Shown: positions 21,011-31,436 of the stretch, piece by piece
How the letters are laid out: each line of letters starts with the position of its first letter
Numbering within the stretch: the stretch's first letter is position 1
Assembly (NCBI GenBank): GCA_027575765.1
Contig: JANBPT010000030.1
Span: 41,256-105,255, forward strand
DNA length: 64,000 nucleotides
Source: Tieghemiomyces parasiticus
Lineage: Eukaryota > Kickxellomycota > Dimargaritomycetes > Dimargaritales > Dimargaritaceae
Reading direction: 5' to 3'
The notes under the pieces: model-generated
What the model saw: the letters and a program-made list of their open reading frames with translations, nothing else
What the model was told of the DNA's origin: nothing
The model's database searches: none
Translations under genes and position numbers: made by a program

Positions 21011-23659
21011 TTACTCGCGGCCGCCATTGTCGTCGGCTCTCTCCGCTTCATTCTCAATTTCCACTGCAGAGACTGCCTCGTCAGCCACCGGTGCGTGGTT
21101 CTTGAGGATGACCAGGTCCGCGATGTTGGTGTTGCGTTCAAACTCGGCGCGGGTGGCCGGGTCCATCATGGCCAGGATTTCCTCGCGGGACTTCGTCTTT
21201 AGCAGCACATCGGTGGTGGTGACGCTTACCGTCTCCTGGCCACGGATCGACCCTTCGATCAAGGCCTTGGCCATGGGGTTGAGCAGCTTCTTCTGGATCA
21301 CGCGGTTGAGCGGGCGGGCGCCGTAGGCCGGGTCGTAACCGCGATCGGCTAGCCACAGCTTGGCGGCCTCGTCGGCGTCCAGCGTGATGCGCCGTTCGTC
21401 CAGGCGCTGCTGCACCTCGTGCAGTCGAATATCTACAATGTCACGGAGGGCCGAGCGGGCCAGGCGGTTGAACACAATCAGGTCATCCACACGGTTCACA
21501 AACTCGGGCGGGAAACTGCGGCTCACCGCGCCCAAAACTGCTTCCCGAGTGGCCAGAGATACCTCCACCTCTTGTTCATCAGCCGGCACGGCGCCCGCGG
21601 TGCCCGTAGGGAGTCCTGGTGAACGCGGAGAGGCTCCCTGGTCTGCCAGAAGGAACTCGGCACCCAGGTTGGAGGTCATGATGATGATCGTGTTGCGGAA
21701 GTCAACCTTGCGGCCCTGGGAGTCCGTGATGAAGCCTTCGTCCAGAATCTGCAGCAAAATGTTGGATACGTCACGGTGGGCCTTCTCAAACTCGTCCAGG
21801 AGAACCACGGCGTAGGGCTTGCGGCGCACCGCCTCGGTCAGCTCACCGCCCTCGTCATAACCGACGTAGCCCGGCGGAGCACCCACCAACCGCGATACGG
21901 AAAACTTTTCCATGTATTCGCTCATGTCGACGCGTACGATGGCTGCCTCAGTGTCGAACAGGAACTGCGCGATGGCCTTGCACAACTCGGTCTTTCCCAC
22001 ACCCGTGGGGCCCAAAAACATAAAGGAGGCAATGGGACGCGCAGGGTTCTGAAGGCCCGAGCGGCTAAGTCGGACCGCCTCCGCCACGGCGCGCACCGCT
22101 TGGGTCTGGCCGACCACGCGCTTCGTCAGGGCGTCCTCCATGTGCAGCACGCGCTCACGCTCACCGCGCAATAGGTTGGTAATGGGGATGCCCGTCATGC
22201 GCGATACAACACGGCTAATATCGTCGGCTGTGACGCGCTCATGCAGGAGAGATTCGCCCACCTCGGAGTCACTACTACCACTACCGGCAGCCGCCGTATC
22301 CTTGGGCAGTTCAGCCTCCAATTGGGGGATCACGCCGTAGCGTAGCTCACCAGCGCGGCGGAAGTTGCCCTGGCGCTGGGCCGTCTCGAGTTCCATGCGG
22401 GCTTGCTCGAGACGCTGCTTGGTCCGGTTGATGGCCTCCAGCTTCTCGCGCTCGCCGCGCCATACCTCGGTGAGTCGGTCGCACTCTGCCTGCTTTTCAC
22501 GGAGCGTCTCTTCCAGCTGGGTCTTGCGTTCGATGGAGGTCTGATCGCTATCCTTGGCCAGAGAGGCCAGTTCGATCTGGAGGGTCAGGATGGCGCGCTC
22601 GAGCGCTTCGATTACCTCGGGCTTGCTCTCCTGCTGGAGACGCAGCTTGGAGCACGCCTCATCAATAAGGTCAATGGCCTTGTCCGGCAGGAAGCGGTCC
22701 TGGATGTAGCGGTGGCTGGTGGTGGCGGCGGCGACGAGGGCGGCGTCGGCGATACGGACCCCGTGGTGCACCTCGTAGCGTTCCTTGAGACCGCGCAGGA
22801 TAGAGATGGTGTCCGGGACGGTAGGTTCAGCCACCAGCACAGACTGGAACCGCCGGGCCAAGGCGGCATCCTTCTCGACGTACTTGCGGTACTCGTCGAT
22901 GGTGGTCGCGCCGCAGCAGCGGAGGACGCCGCGGGCTAGGGCTGGTTTGAGCATGTTGGCGGCGTCGAGTGATCCTTCACTGCGGCCCAGGCCCAACAAC
23001 GTGTGCAGCTCGTCGATGAAGAGTACCACTTTTCCCTCGGCCTCCTGGACGCCTTGCAGCACCGCCTTGATACGGTCCTCAAACTCGCCCCGGAACTTGG
23101 CCCCGGCGATCAGGGCCCCCACGTCCAGGGCGATGACCCGCTTGTCCTTCATGGACTCGGGCACCTCGCCGTTCACAATGCGCTGTGCGAGGCCCTCAGC
23201 GATGGCCGTTTTACCCACCCCAGCCTCACCAATCAAAACCGGGTTGTTCTTGGTGCGCCGGGCGAGCACCTGCAGGGTCCGGCGGATCTCTTCGTCGCGA
23301 CCAATGACCGGATCCAGCTTGCCTTTACTAGCCAGGTCGGTCAAATCAATGCCGAACTGCTCCAGAGCGCTTTGCTGGCCCGCATCGGCGTCCGGTTTGA
23401 CAAATGTGCCGCCGCCGGGGGGCATACCGCCCCCGCCGCCGAAGTTGCCGTTAGCGTAGAAGCGGCATGGAGAGTAGCTAGTAAGGGACATTGGGGTATA
23501 GGGACCAGCGGACCGGAAAGCCAGGAAAGCGGGGGTGACGGCCAGACGGCTTGGGGATAGGGTGCTGGTAACGGGTCGGGCCGGTAGCCGCAGAAGTCGG
23601 CGGGCGGACCGGCCGAGCCAGCGCGGAGGCGCGGCTCCGGGTGTGGCCAGTGGAAACAT
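21011..23659 (-). CDS. HSP78: Mitochondrial Hsp78/ClpB-type AAA+ disaggregase, 882 aa
   Basis: Hexameric ATP-driven disaggregase of the mitochondrial matrix that, with matrix Hsp70, rescues aggregated proteins after heat stress. It is a single intronless frame. The first about 70 residues are rich in R, S and A with few acidic residues, as in a matrix presequence. There is no Clp N-domain, as in Hsp78. NBD1 has Walker [10 protein letters not shown] (about residue 144) and Walker [12 protein letters not shown]. The middle coiled-coil M domain (about residues 370-470) is charged and heptad-like, placing it with ClpB rather than ClpA/C. NBD2 has GPTGVGKTE and [11 protein letters not shown] and ends in the D2-small domain. 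The tail is acidic ([14 protein letters not shown]). It diverges from TFB1. Confidence 0.96.
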   Translation of the reverse strand: MFPLATPGAAPPRWLGRSARRLLRLPARPVTSTLSPSRLAVTPAFLAFRSAGPYTPMSLTSYSPCRFYANGNFGGGGGMPPGGGTFVKPDADAGQQSALEQFGIDLTDLASKGKLDPVIGRDEEIRRTLQVLARRTKNNPVLIGEAGVGKTAIAEGLAQRIVNGEVPESMKDKRVIALDVGALIAGAKFRGEFEDRIKAVLQGVQEAEGKVVLFIDELHTLLGLGRSEGSLDAANMLKPALARGVLRCCGATTIDEYRKYVEKDAALARRFQSVLVAEPTVPDTISILRGLKERYEVHHGVRIADAALVAAATTSHRYIQDRFLPDKAIDLIDEACSKLRLQQESKPEVIEALERAILTLQIELASLAKDSDQTSIERKTQLEETLREKQAECDRLTEVWRGEREKLEAINRTKQRLEQARMELETAQRQGNFRRAGELRYGVIPQLEAELPKDTAAAGSGSSDSEVGESLLHERVTADDISRVVSRMTGIPITNLLRGERERVLHMEDALTKRVVGQTQAVRAVAEAVRLSRSGLQNPARPIASFMFLGPTGVGKTELCKAIAQFLFDTEAAIVRVDMSEYMEKFSVSRLVGAPPGYVGYDEGGELTEAVRRKPYAVVLLDEFEKAHRDVSNILLQILDEGFITDSQGRKVDFRNTIIIMTSNLGAEFLLADQGASPRSPGLPTGTAGAVPADEQEVEVSLATREAVLGAVSRSFPPEFVNRVDDLIVFNRLARSALRDIVDIRLHEVQQRLDERRITLDADEAAKLWLADRGYDPAYGARPLNRVIQKKLLNPMAKALIEGSIRGQETVSVTTTDVLLKTKSREEILAMMDPATRAEFERNTNIADLVILKNHAPVADEAVSAVEIENEAERADDNGGRE

Positions 23660-24674
23660 GGCTCGAGGGTGATGTATGGAAGTACAGGGAGCTGGGGTAT
23701 CAGGTCGTGGTTTGGGTTCGCGGCTAGTAGGGGCTGTGAGAGGCTTAGAGGTTGGTATGCAGAAAGAGACGCTATCGCGGTGTGAAGCGCTAAGGCAATT
23801 AGAATGACGACAGTTTATGTCTGGTCTGTCCGGTAGAAATGTGGTCGGTAAAGGTCAAAAGTAATGGGGCGCAGACACAAACGGACGACGGCCAGTTCGG
23901 GCGTGGCAAGTTTTGAAGGCGGGGTACGAGGCTAAAGGCCTTTTGGGCGGGTCAACGGGAGGCGCCTTTGAGGATGGGCCACTTAAGCCTCTACAGGTGA
24001 AACGGGAAGGGAGTCAGAGGCGGGTGGGCGGGGCTTGACTTACAGAGGAATAAACTTAACGGGAGGGCTACGACCGAAGTTACAGTGCGGCAGGGAGTGT
24101 CATTTTCTCAGTCGAGGGAGCCTATAACGGCTAGGCATATTTATATGGGAAGAGCCACAAACGTACTTCCACTGGCAAGGCTTCGTTAACTCGCGTACCT
24201 TCGAGAGATTTCGTCGCCCTGGTGCTGCGGAAACGCGAGCCCTAACCTAGATATCAGATTACACTCAGCGGTTCACCCATTGTCCGACAATAAACTTGCC
24301 GAGAAGGTTCTAGTGCTGCTGAATGACTTGGCGGCTGCTGGAATCATCATGTACTGGTCCCAAGGATAATACCCACCGGCAAGGGAGGCTTGGAGGTGAG
24401 GGCTACTGGTTAACGGCAGCAGTGGATTCCCTTCTCTGAAGCAAATTTGACCGCAGCAGATTCTCGCCTCTCTATCACCTGGGGCCTTGCTACCTACCAC
24501 CGTCACCGTACACCATGGCACTAAAAACATCGCCAGTGGAAGCGGGCAGTGTCCATCCCCTCACGTTTTGGCTAGGCGCCTCTGCCTACACTTGCTACCT
24601 TCGGAAATTTGCGTCGGGCATCGGGGCTCCCTCTCTTCTTCATTTCCTCCTTTCACCTCGTTGACCCCTCAGCC
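23660..24674. promoter_or_regulatory. Divergent promoter region HSP78 / TFB1
   Basis: 1,015 bp with no coding frame. For HSP78 it holds a minus-strand TATA (TATAAATA, 24145-24138), a heat-shock-element-like site upstream of it, and a likely leader intron (donor CCTCT|GTAAGT at 24043, acceptor CCTGTAG ending 23991, 53 nt). AGGGG, the yeast stress-element core, occurs once in the minus gene's leader region. Confidence 0.5.
24200..24212. promoter_or_regulatory. Heat-shock-element-like site
   Basis: TTCGAGAGATTTC follows the HSF1 pattern TTCnnGAAnnTTC with one mismatch (GAG for GAA). It lies about 55 bp upstream of the HSP78 TATA box, where a functional element would be expected. A single imperfect three-unit site can occur by chance. 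Confidence 0.4.
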
Positions 24675-27391
24675 ATGTTCCGCGCCAATGAATCGCCCCG
24701 CTTCCAGGCCCCGGTCGAGGTCCAGAGACGGTCCGGCACCCTCTACCTGCTGGATTCGCGTATCGGTTTTGTGGCCGATGGCGAACGCACCTTGTCCATC
24801 CCCATCGATTTCAAACTAGTAAAGAGTAAGCGCCTACCGGGACTTCCTAGAAAGGCATGCGCCGAGGGAGGGTGCCGTGCTAGACCCTAACGGGGAGCTA
24901 TATCCGATGCCCCGCTCCTCACGGTGTACAGAAATGTGCCAGTGGGGGGGGGGGCTTGGCCCGAGGATAACACTGGTTTACTCCAAAATGTATTCTTGTT
25001 TTCTTAAAAAAATGTTCCTTTTTTCATATTATCCTCATCCTCCCGCCTTTTCCTACAGCACAACAGGTCAGCAAGGCCGGGGCCAAACGGGTGATGCTGA
25101 AGCTAATTCTCTCTGAGCCGGTGGCCGGCCATGATGTGTATACCTTCGCGTTTACATCAACGGATCAGGCCCTCGCCCAGCGTGACCGGTTCAAAGACGT
25201 CCTGATCCACGCCCAGAACCAGCTACGGGACCCCACGGCCGCTGCCGGCGCCGGCGGAATGACCCCATCCGTATCGACACCGGGAAGCCGCTTAGCCACC
25301 CCGGCTGCGGCCCGCCCGGCTGTCGACACCCCGTCACCCTACACCCTCTCCCTAACACCTAAGCTGTTTCCCTCGAACGGTGCCCTGGCGCCCACTCAAC
25401 TTACGCGGGAGGCCGTCCGAGTTCGTCAACAGATTCTGTCCAAGAACCGACACCTGGCTAAACTCCATAAGGACCTGGTGCAGGCCGGGTATATCCCTGA
25501 GGAGGAATTCTGGGCCACCCGCCAGGACTTACTCGCCAGCGAGGGTGCTGTGCAGAGCCAGCAGAAGGGCCACTCGTCGGCCTGGCCCGAAATGATCCCC
25601 ATGGCTAATAACGATGGCCAAGGGTTCACATACCACCTGAGCCGGGACAAGTTGATGACGATTTTCCAGCAGCATCCCCGAGGTAGGTATATAATCCCCG
25701 CCGCTTCCGCCTGAAGCGACAAGTAGTTGATGGATAAACGCGCGGGATAACATGGTTGACTAGGTGTGGAGGCGTTGAGTCCGCCGAGTATCACTAACCC
25801 CGCGTCGGTGATAATACGCCACCCTAACTGTATTGACCGACCGTAGTCGAGCAGGCCTTCCGGGATAATGTACCGCATAATGTAAGTTGTAACTGGCACG
25901 GTTCGTAGGCAGGCCAAATTGGCGCAGGGATAGGAAGAACCCGTCGAGCCAACGGCACCGCGAAGCTAATTTGTCCGCCTTGTTTGTATGGCCCGATCAT
26001 ATTTTTGCCTTGACCATGGAACGGGGTTAGATGTCGGAAGAAGACTTTTGGAAGCGGTTTTTTGCTTCTAAGATTTTCCACCGAAATCGTGCCGCCGCTA
26101 CCAATGAGGGCGCCACGGACGAGGTCTTTGATCAGTGCCTCGAGGAGGAGGAGCGGGAAGGTAAGCCCCCCTTTTTTGGTGGAGTATTAGCTTTATTCTG
26201 TGAGCCTCATTTTTTCTGAGCATTACAGATCCACGGTCGGTGATTCTGACACCGTGTACTGGCCTATATCACCAACCTTCGGCTTATTTTTCGTGGGCGA
26301 ATGTGTTGTAATTTTGATTTTTCCACGCGGACCAAATTTTCACATTCTATAGAGGCCGAACAGCTTACGAAGCGGCTCAAGCTGGGCAACCTCCACCGAC
26401 TGCTAGACATGAGCCAGACTGAGGAAGATCATGTCGAGACAGGTAACGTGCCCAATTTCTCCATGCAGCCGGGTAAAGTAGTCGAGTCCCGATCCCTGAT
26501 CCGGTCCTTCAACCGGCACTCCCAGATCGTGCTCCGTGCCCACCTGTAAGTTGCTCGCGTTGTAATACCCCCTTCCCCCCCTCTCTCTCTCTCTCTCTCT
26601 CTCGGGCCTGACGGGATGTTTTTTTCTTTATTTATTTTATCACTACCTCGCTCACTGTGGGCCTAACATTGTTCCATTTTTGTTCTTACCCGACTTAATT
26701 ACGATATCACAGTGACGAACCACGGCCGAATGCAGACGATAGTATCGAAAAGGAGATCCTCATCGACGACCTCCAGGCCCATCCTGACAGGCCCACAACC
26801 CGTCTGGATATTGCGGACGAGCAGCGCTACTTAGAAAGCCAGGGCCAATCATCCGGGACCACTATGACTACTACTACTACTGCCACCGCGAATTCGACCG
26901 ATCCACTCAATCCCGGCACTGGGGGAATTGAACTAGTCCGTCAATTCGCGGCCAGTGTGTCCACGATGAACTCCCGCCTCTACGAGAATCTCCTCAGTGA
27001 CCCATCCGTCCCGACAGCCGTACTCGGCGAACTCTGGGGGCGCGTCCGGGATAACGCGCAGATACACGTCGCACGCCACAGTCCCAACCTCGGGATCCCG
27101 GCCGACCTCCAGGCCGCCCTGTTGTCGTGCCACGTCACGGGGTTCGAAATGCTCCGCCACTTGTGGGCGTCGTTGGTCGCCGTGCCCATGACCGATGACA
27201 AGGTGGGACGGGCCACCAAGATCGTGGATGCCATCCGGTTAGTCGGGGAACATATCGAGGACGTCCGGATCCAGGCCCGGCCGCTCGGGGAGCCTGTTGT
27301 CACCAAAGTGCAGGCTATCCTGGTCCCTTTGGAGACGGCCATCCAGGGTGGGTTGGACGAGTATGAAAAAGTCAAGGCCAAGCGAGGGTAA
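24675..27391 (+). CDS. TFB1: TFIIH core subunit Tfb1/p62, 6 exons, 603 aa
   Basis: Subunit of TFIIH, used in RNA polymerase II promoter opening and nucleotide excision repair; its PH domain binds activators and repair factors. Exons 24675..24825, 25059..25682, 25847..25881, 26031..26160, 26353..26545, 26713..27391 all join in phase. Residues 1-105 form the N-terminal PH domain (LYLLDSRIGFVADG, then QVSKAGAKRVMLKL). Two BSD domains follow; the second contains MSEEDFWKRFFASKIFHRNR. The C-terminal helical part carries SFNRHSQIVL, typical of the family, and ends LDEYEKVKAKRG. Yeast Tfb1 is 642 aa, human p62 548. Exon 3 is a 35-base microexon encoding most of VEQAFRDNVPHN. Intron 5 holds a (CT)n tract. 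Confidence 0.93.
26581..26603. repeat. (CT)n microsatellite in TFB1 intron 5
   Basis: About 11 CT units between the donor at 26546 and the acceptor before 26713. It lengthens the polypyrimidine character of the intron. Confidence 0.9.
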
Positions 27392-27714
27392 CCTCGCCGT
27401 ACTCGCCATTTGTGTGTGTGTGTATGTTAAATAGTACCTAGATTGACTCCTGGTCGGATTGGTTTATAAAGTAACAAAGCATACTAGCAAGGTTAGCCTG
27501 GCTGTACACCTATACAAACTTACATGCCGTTGGTGGTTGTTTATATTAATCCGGCGTCAGCCTTCTAAAGGTAGAGCATGTATATGATAGTGTGCAAGTA
27601 ATATGATGCTGGGGGGGGGCGGAAGAGGAGTAAAAGAGAAAAGAGTGGGGGAGGTCCACGACTTACGCGCACGTCTGATGAAGATGTATGAAAAGGGGGA
27701 GGCGGGAGGGGCGC

Positions 27715-29751
27715 CTAGGCTCCATCGTCCTCGGTGGCCTCACCGGTACCACTAAGGCACTCGCTGATGATTTGGCGCAAGAATGGGGGATGGGTAAAAC
27801 AGGTACGATGGGTATCAGGCGAGTAATACTTGCAGGCGGTGGTCTCTCCATTAACTTCGCTAGAATCCTCCGCCACGATGGGCCGTTGCGGGGTCGCAAA
27901 ATTTATGCCGGGGGATTTGCTGGCAATGACGAAACAGAGCTGACCCGTAATGTATTCCGGGGTGTAGGTTGTGATCAAGTCTACCGAGGGGTACTCGGCG
28001 TGCAGGTAACGGAGGACCCGTCGGACGAGGGGTTCGTTGGACCAGATTGAGTCGGCTATAAGGGAGAGGGGTGGCGTGATGATCGGTTTTAGAAGAGAAA
28101 AATGGCAGGATTGGTTAGATGGTGGGAGGAAATTAGTCGAGTGTGGCTTGGACGCAGGTTTTGGATTAGCGCACTTCGAGTTTCTGGCACTGGAGTTCAT
28201 AAGTATTCGTGGGTGCGTGCGTGGGACGTGACTGGGGTTTATGACAACCCCCTTTTCGATTTTTTTTATAAACAAGACCGACCAATCCTACTTTTGGCTT
28301 ACCTAGGCTACACATAATCCCATCTTTGGTCAGGGCGGAATGCAGAAGTTGGTAGTACTGGCGCTGGTACAATACAGCGGCGGGACCCACTGCATCGTTA
28401 GAATCGGTGATAATGACATCGAAGCTCGCGGCATTGTGGGTCATGAACTCGAACCCGTCGCCGACGTGCACGGTCACCTTGGGGTGGTCCAACCCCACAG
28501 CCATGGTTGGCAAGTATTTGCGGCTGACACGTATGACGGCCTGAAGTAGTGTGTCCACGACGGTCGACGCAAAATAGGAGAACGTACGGGTGCGTGGGTT
28601 AACGTCAGTTCCAGAAATAATAGGCGCTCAGACAGTAGGACATCATCATTAGGGGGTCTATGATGCAACCATGGCGCAATAAAATATGGGGCCGGAAGAC
28701 AACCCCCTCCCTCCGGATCGACTGGGAGACATACCTCGTCAAGCTCGCAGAGGACGACCTCTTCAACCGCATCATGTTTTGCAATTTCCCGCAAGACACC
28801 ACCGTCGCCACCGCCAATGACCAGGACCTGGACGAGAAAGAGCGGTGTACATTCAAGGCAAATAGTCAGGGTGTCGGGTTAGACAGGGAATCGGTTATGT
28901 CCACGCCCGGTGGTAGGTGGAAGCTGTAGCCAAACCGGAAAGTGTCCCATGTGACGTGGGGATAGCCGCATGAGTTCGCTCTGCAGTAGAACGCTCGGCT
29001 TCGTGACTTACTCTTTTGGGATTGGGGTGACAGGTGAGTGGCACGTGCGCAAGGACCTCCTGGTAACTGCATAGGTGAGTGACGTGAGCGAAACACCGGT
29101 CGGTGACCAGGGGAGGAGGGGGGAAATAGCAAGTAAGTACCTGTGATCGCAGATGATCATCTGGTCGGTCGCTAGATAGGGAGATGGCGAGAGCCGAAAT
29201 GGGGGAGGGAGGTCTATTGCTCTCGACCCCTAAGGAAACTTACGCAAACTCGGCCCGCTCGGTGCACTGGAGGATACCATCGAGGACAAGCACGTTACCG
29301 TATTGAGCGGACTCGAAGACCAAAATATCCTGGAATTGCGATTTCTCATGGTAGAGGACCCGCTTCACCCGTAGGCAAAATGCTGATCAGTTAATGGTTA
29401 TGGGATATCAAGCAATTAATGAGGGGGGCTCCAGCAGTGCGACATCGTACGGGCACGGCAACTAGTGAGTGGGGAGGGGGAGGTGGGATGAGCCGAAACA
29501 GTTGCCAGACTGGTAACCTCCTACCTTCTCCCACTCAACTCAGCTTCACTGGCACGCGTCCCGTTTCTCGGTCGGGCGAAGTGTGCGGGTCCTTCTAGGA
29601 TCTCGCGGCTTACTATCTTACATTGGTCTTGTGATACCTCAATCACCTCACGGAACCAGCCATTCTCGATATAGGGCAAGAAGTTCAATGAGTCTGAATC
29701 AGCTAGTGGCCTGCATGGTTGCATACCCGAGGTTTGATGGTTTTTGGCCAT
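27715..29751 (-). CDS. SPE3: Spermidine synthase, 6 exons, 331 aa
   Basis: Aminopropyltransferase that makes spermidine from putrescine and decarboxylated S-adenosylmethionine in the cytosol. Exons 29751..29622, 29382..29244, 29066..29012, 28827..28735, 28540..28303, 28055..27715 join in phase. Signatures in order: [58 protein letters not shown] (cofactor loop); [33 protein letters not shown], with the catalytic Asp after Thr; and [16 protein letters not shown]. The usual SSDP of the catalytic segment is SNDA here. The C terminus runs about 25 residues past the usual end with an acidic tail ([10 protein letters not shown]), longer than the typical about 295 aa. It is convergent with TFB1. Confidence 0.95.
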
Positions 29752-31238
29752 GACAGGGGCGGTTAAAGGTGAAATACGATGTGATTAGTCTACTAGTTAT
29801 AGGGAAGTTGGCTCGGAAGGGCTCCTGGGGGACCACGTTCCCGGGACTAGAGAAGCGGGCCTGTGGGGAAGCGTGTGAACCAAACTTCGTATCGGCTAGT
29901 GGTCATTAGTGGGCTTCCTCGATTCAGCACATTCGACGGGGAATTCGCCGCTACTCCGTGCCCAAAAATGGAAGGTGGGGGAGGTTGGAAGCTCGTAGCA
30001 ACCACCGGAATCTATGCAATGTACCTTCAGTCACTGCTCGGGTACTGACTCACATTGTGAATGGTCCGGAATTCACTGCGAATTGGAATAGTTGCTCGAC
30101 AGTCAAATGCGGTTGGTTGTGCAAAGGGTGATGGGCAGGAGCGGGTTATGATTGCAGCTAAATGGAGGGAGGGAATGGTGTTGGTTTGATGGGCAAAAAA
30201 ATTATGTGGTTTGGGGGAGTTCGAGAATTCCTAGGCGCTTTAAGATCGCCGTCGTCGCCGCTTTACCTATCGGAAAACTGGGAATAGATACAGAGCACTG
30301 CCACGGCTACGCTGGCGGTGTGTACCTTACGGAAGGCCCGCGCAAAGTGGCTCAAGGTGCGGCGCGGCATTTTCTATTTGCAGCCATTGTCATGCCCAAA
30401 ACTAACTGATCCGATCGGTTGTGGCATCCTCACCCCTTTTCTCTACCTATCTCCCGCTATTCCATATACACATTATTGATTTGTAGCGACGCCGACTTTC
30501 CTGGTCTGTCAGGCGTCTCCGCCTCTCTATCCTTTTAGATCTTTACTTCTATCTGCGTTCCTCCTCTTAACTGATGTGACAGCTTGGTAGCTGTCTTCAT
30601 ATTCACCTGGACACCAGTCTCGTTTCGCACTGTCGGTATCTTGGGGTCTTACCTAATCCGAGCGGTAGCCAGCTACGAAGGATGCAGGGCATCCTACAGT
30701 ATAAATGACCCTCAGGGTCGCTACTCAACAAACGATAGCATATCACCGAGAACACAGCTTCCTCATTACCTTTCCGTTCTTCATTAAGTCTTTCCGTTAT
30801 CTCTTTTTTCGTTCGGCTATTTTAAGTTTCCTCGAGGTAGTTTTCGTTTTACCTACAACGATCTAAATCCAGGACAGACGACCGTTCGGGCTAATAGCAA
30901 TGCCGGCATACCCCCCCTCCTGACCTGATATCTGCAGTCACCGGTGACTCCTGCCTCCGAGATCGATCTCCATGCAGCAATCTGTGGCTAAATAGACCAA
31001 CTACATCTCAACGCGACAGCAACTAGGGATAGACCCATTGCCTAAAACAAGGATATGAAATTGTACACGTTGTGTTTTAATGGTCACATGGAAAATAGGC
31101 ACCTAGCCCTAGGCCCGATGGAAATATAGAAAAACAGCTAGGGAATATGAGGGGGGTTAGCTATAGAGAAGCGGGGGACTCTCGCCTGTTGAAATGTCAA
31201 AGCGGATTGCACTTTGCGGCAGAAGGAGGGCCGAAGTT
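29752..31238. other. Gene-poor stretch
   Basis: 1.5 kb between the spermidine synthase start and the B12D-like gene end. Pyrimidine-rich patches occur at 30.4-30.6 kb, like those before plus-strand genes here, but no ATG-led coding frame follows them. Confidence 0.45.
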
Positions 31239-31436
31239 CTATTTGTGGGCCGCGGGCCAGCGGTGGGTACCAGTTACACCAGTGCGGCGCAAACTGGGAT
31301 CGGTGAGGAGCTTGTGGCCTGCAGCGAAGCAGCCGGCTGATACGGCGAAGGCCAGCACACCGATGAGCGGGTATGTCTCAACGGGAACATACCGCGATGT
31401 CTTGGCCAGCGAGCGGAAGAGAGGTCCACTGGGCAT
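31239..31436 (-). CDS. B12D / NDUFA4 (MLRQ)-like small mitochondrial membrane protein, 65 aa
   Basis: A single exon with ATG at 31436, after a pyrimidine-rich leader and a TATA-like ATTTATAA near 31,530. After a short basic N terminus (FRSLAKTSR) comes VPVETYPLIGVLAFAVSAGC, a membrane helix, then HKLLTDPSLRRTG. YPL before the helix and K-L-x2-DP-x-(L/V)-R after it match the B12D/MLRQ family, whose members associate with respiratory complexes I or IV in the inner membrane. The 65 aa length is at the short end of the family, and a donor-like GTGTAA after RRTG leaves open an extra 3' exon I could not find. Confidence 0.58.
   Translation of the reverse strand: MPSGPLFRSLAKTSRYVPVETYPLIGVLAFAVSAGCFAAGHKLLTDPSLRRTGVTGTHRWPAAHK

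Noticed and set aside
22403..23459. Long open frames on the plus strand across HSP78 (178-224 codons)
   Set aside because: They are antisense shadows of a GC-rich coding sequence. They have no family features and follow the codon periodicity of HSP78.
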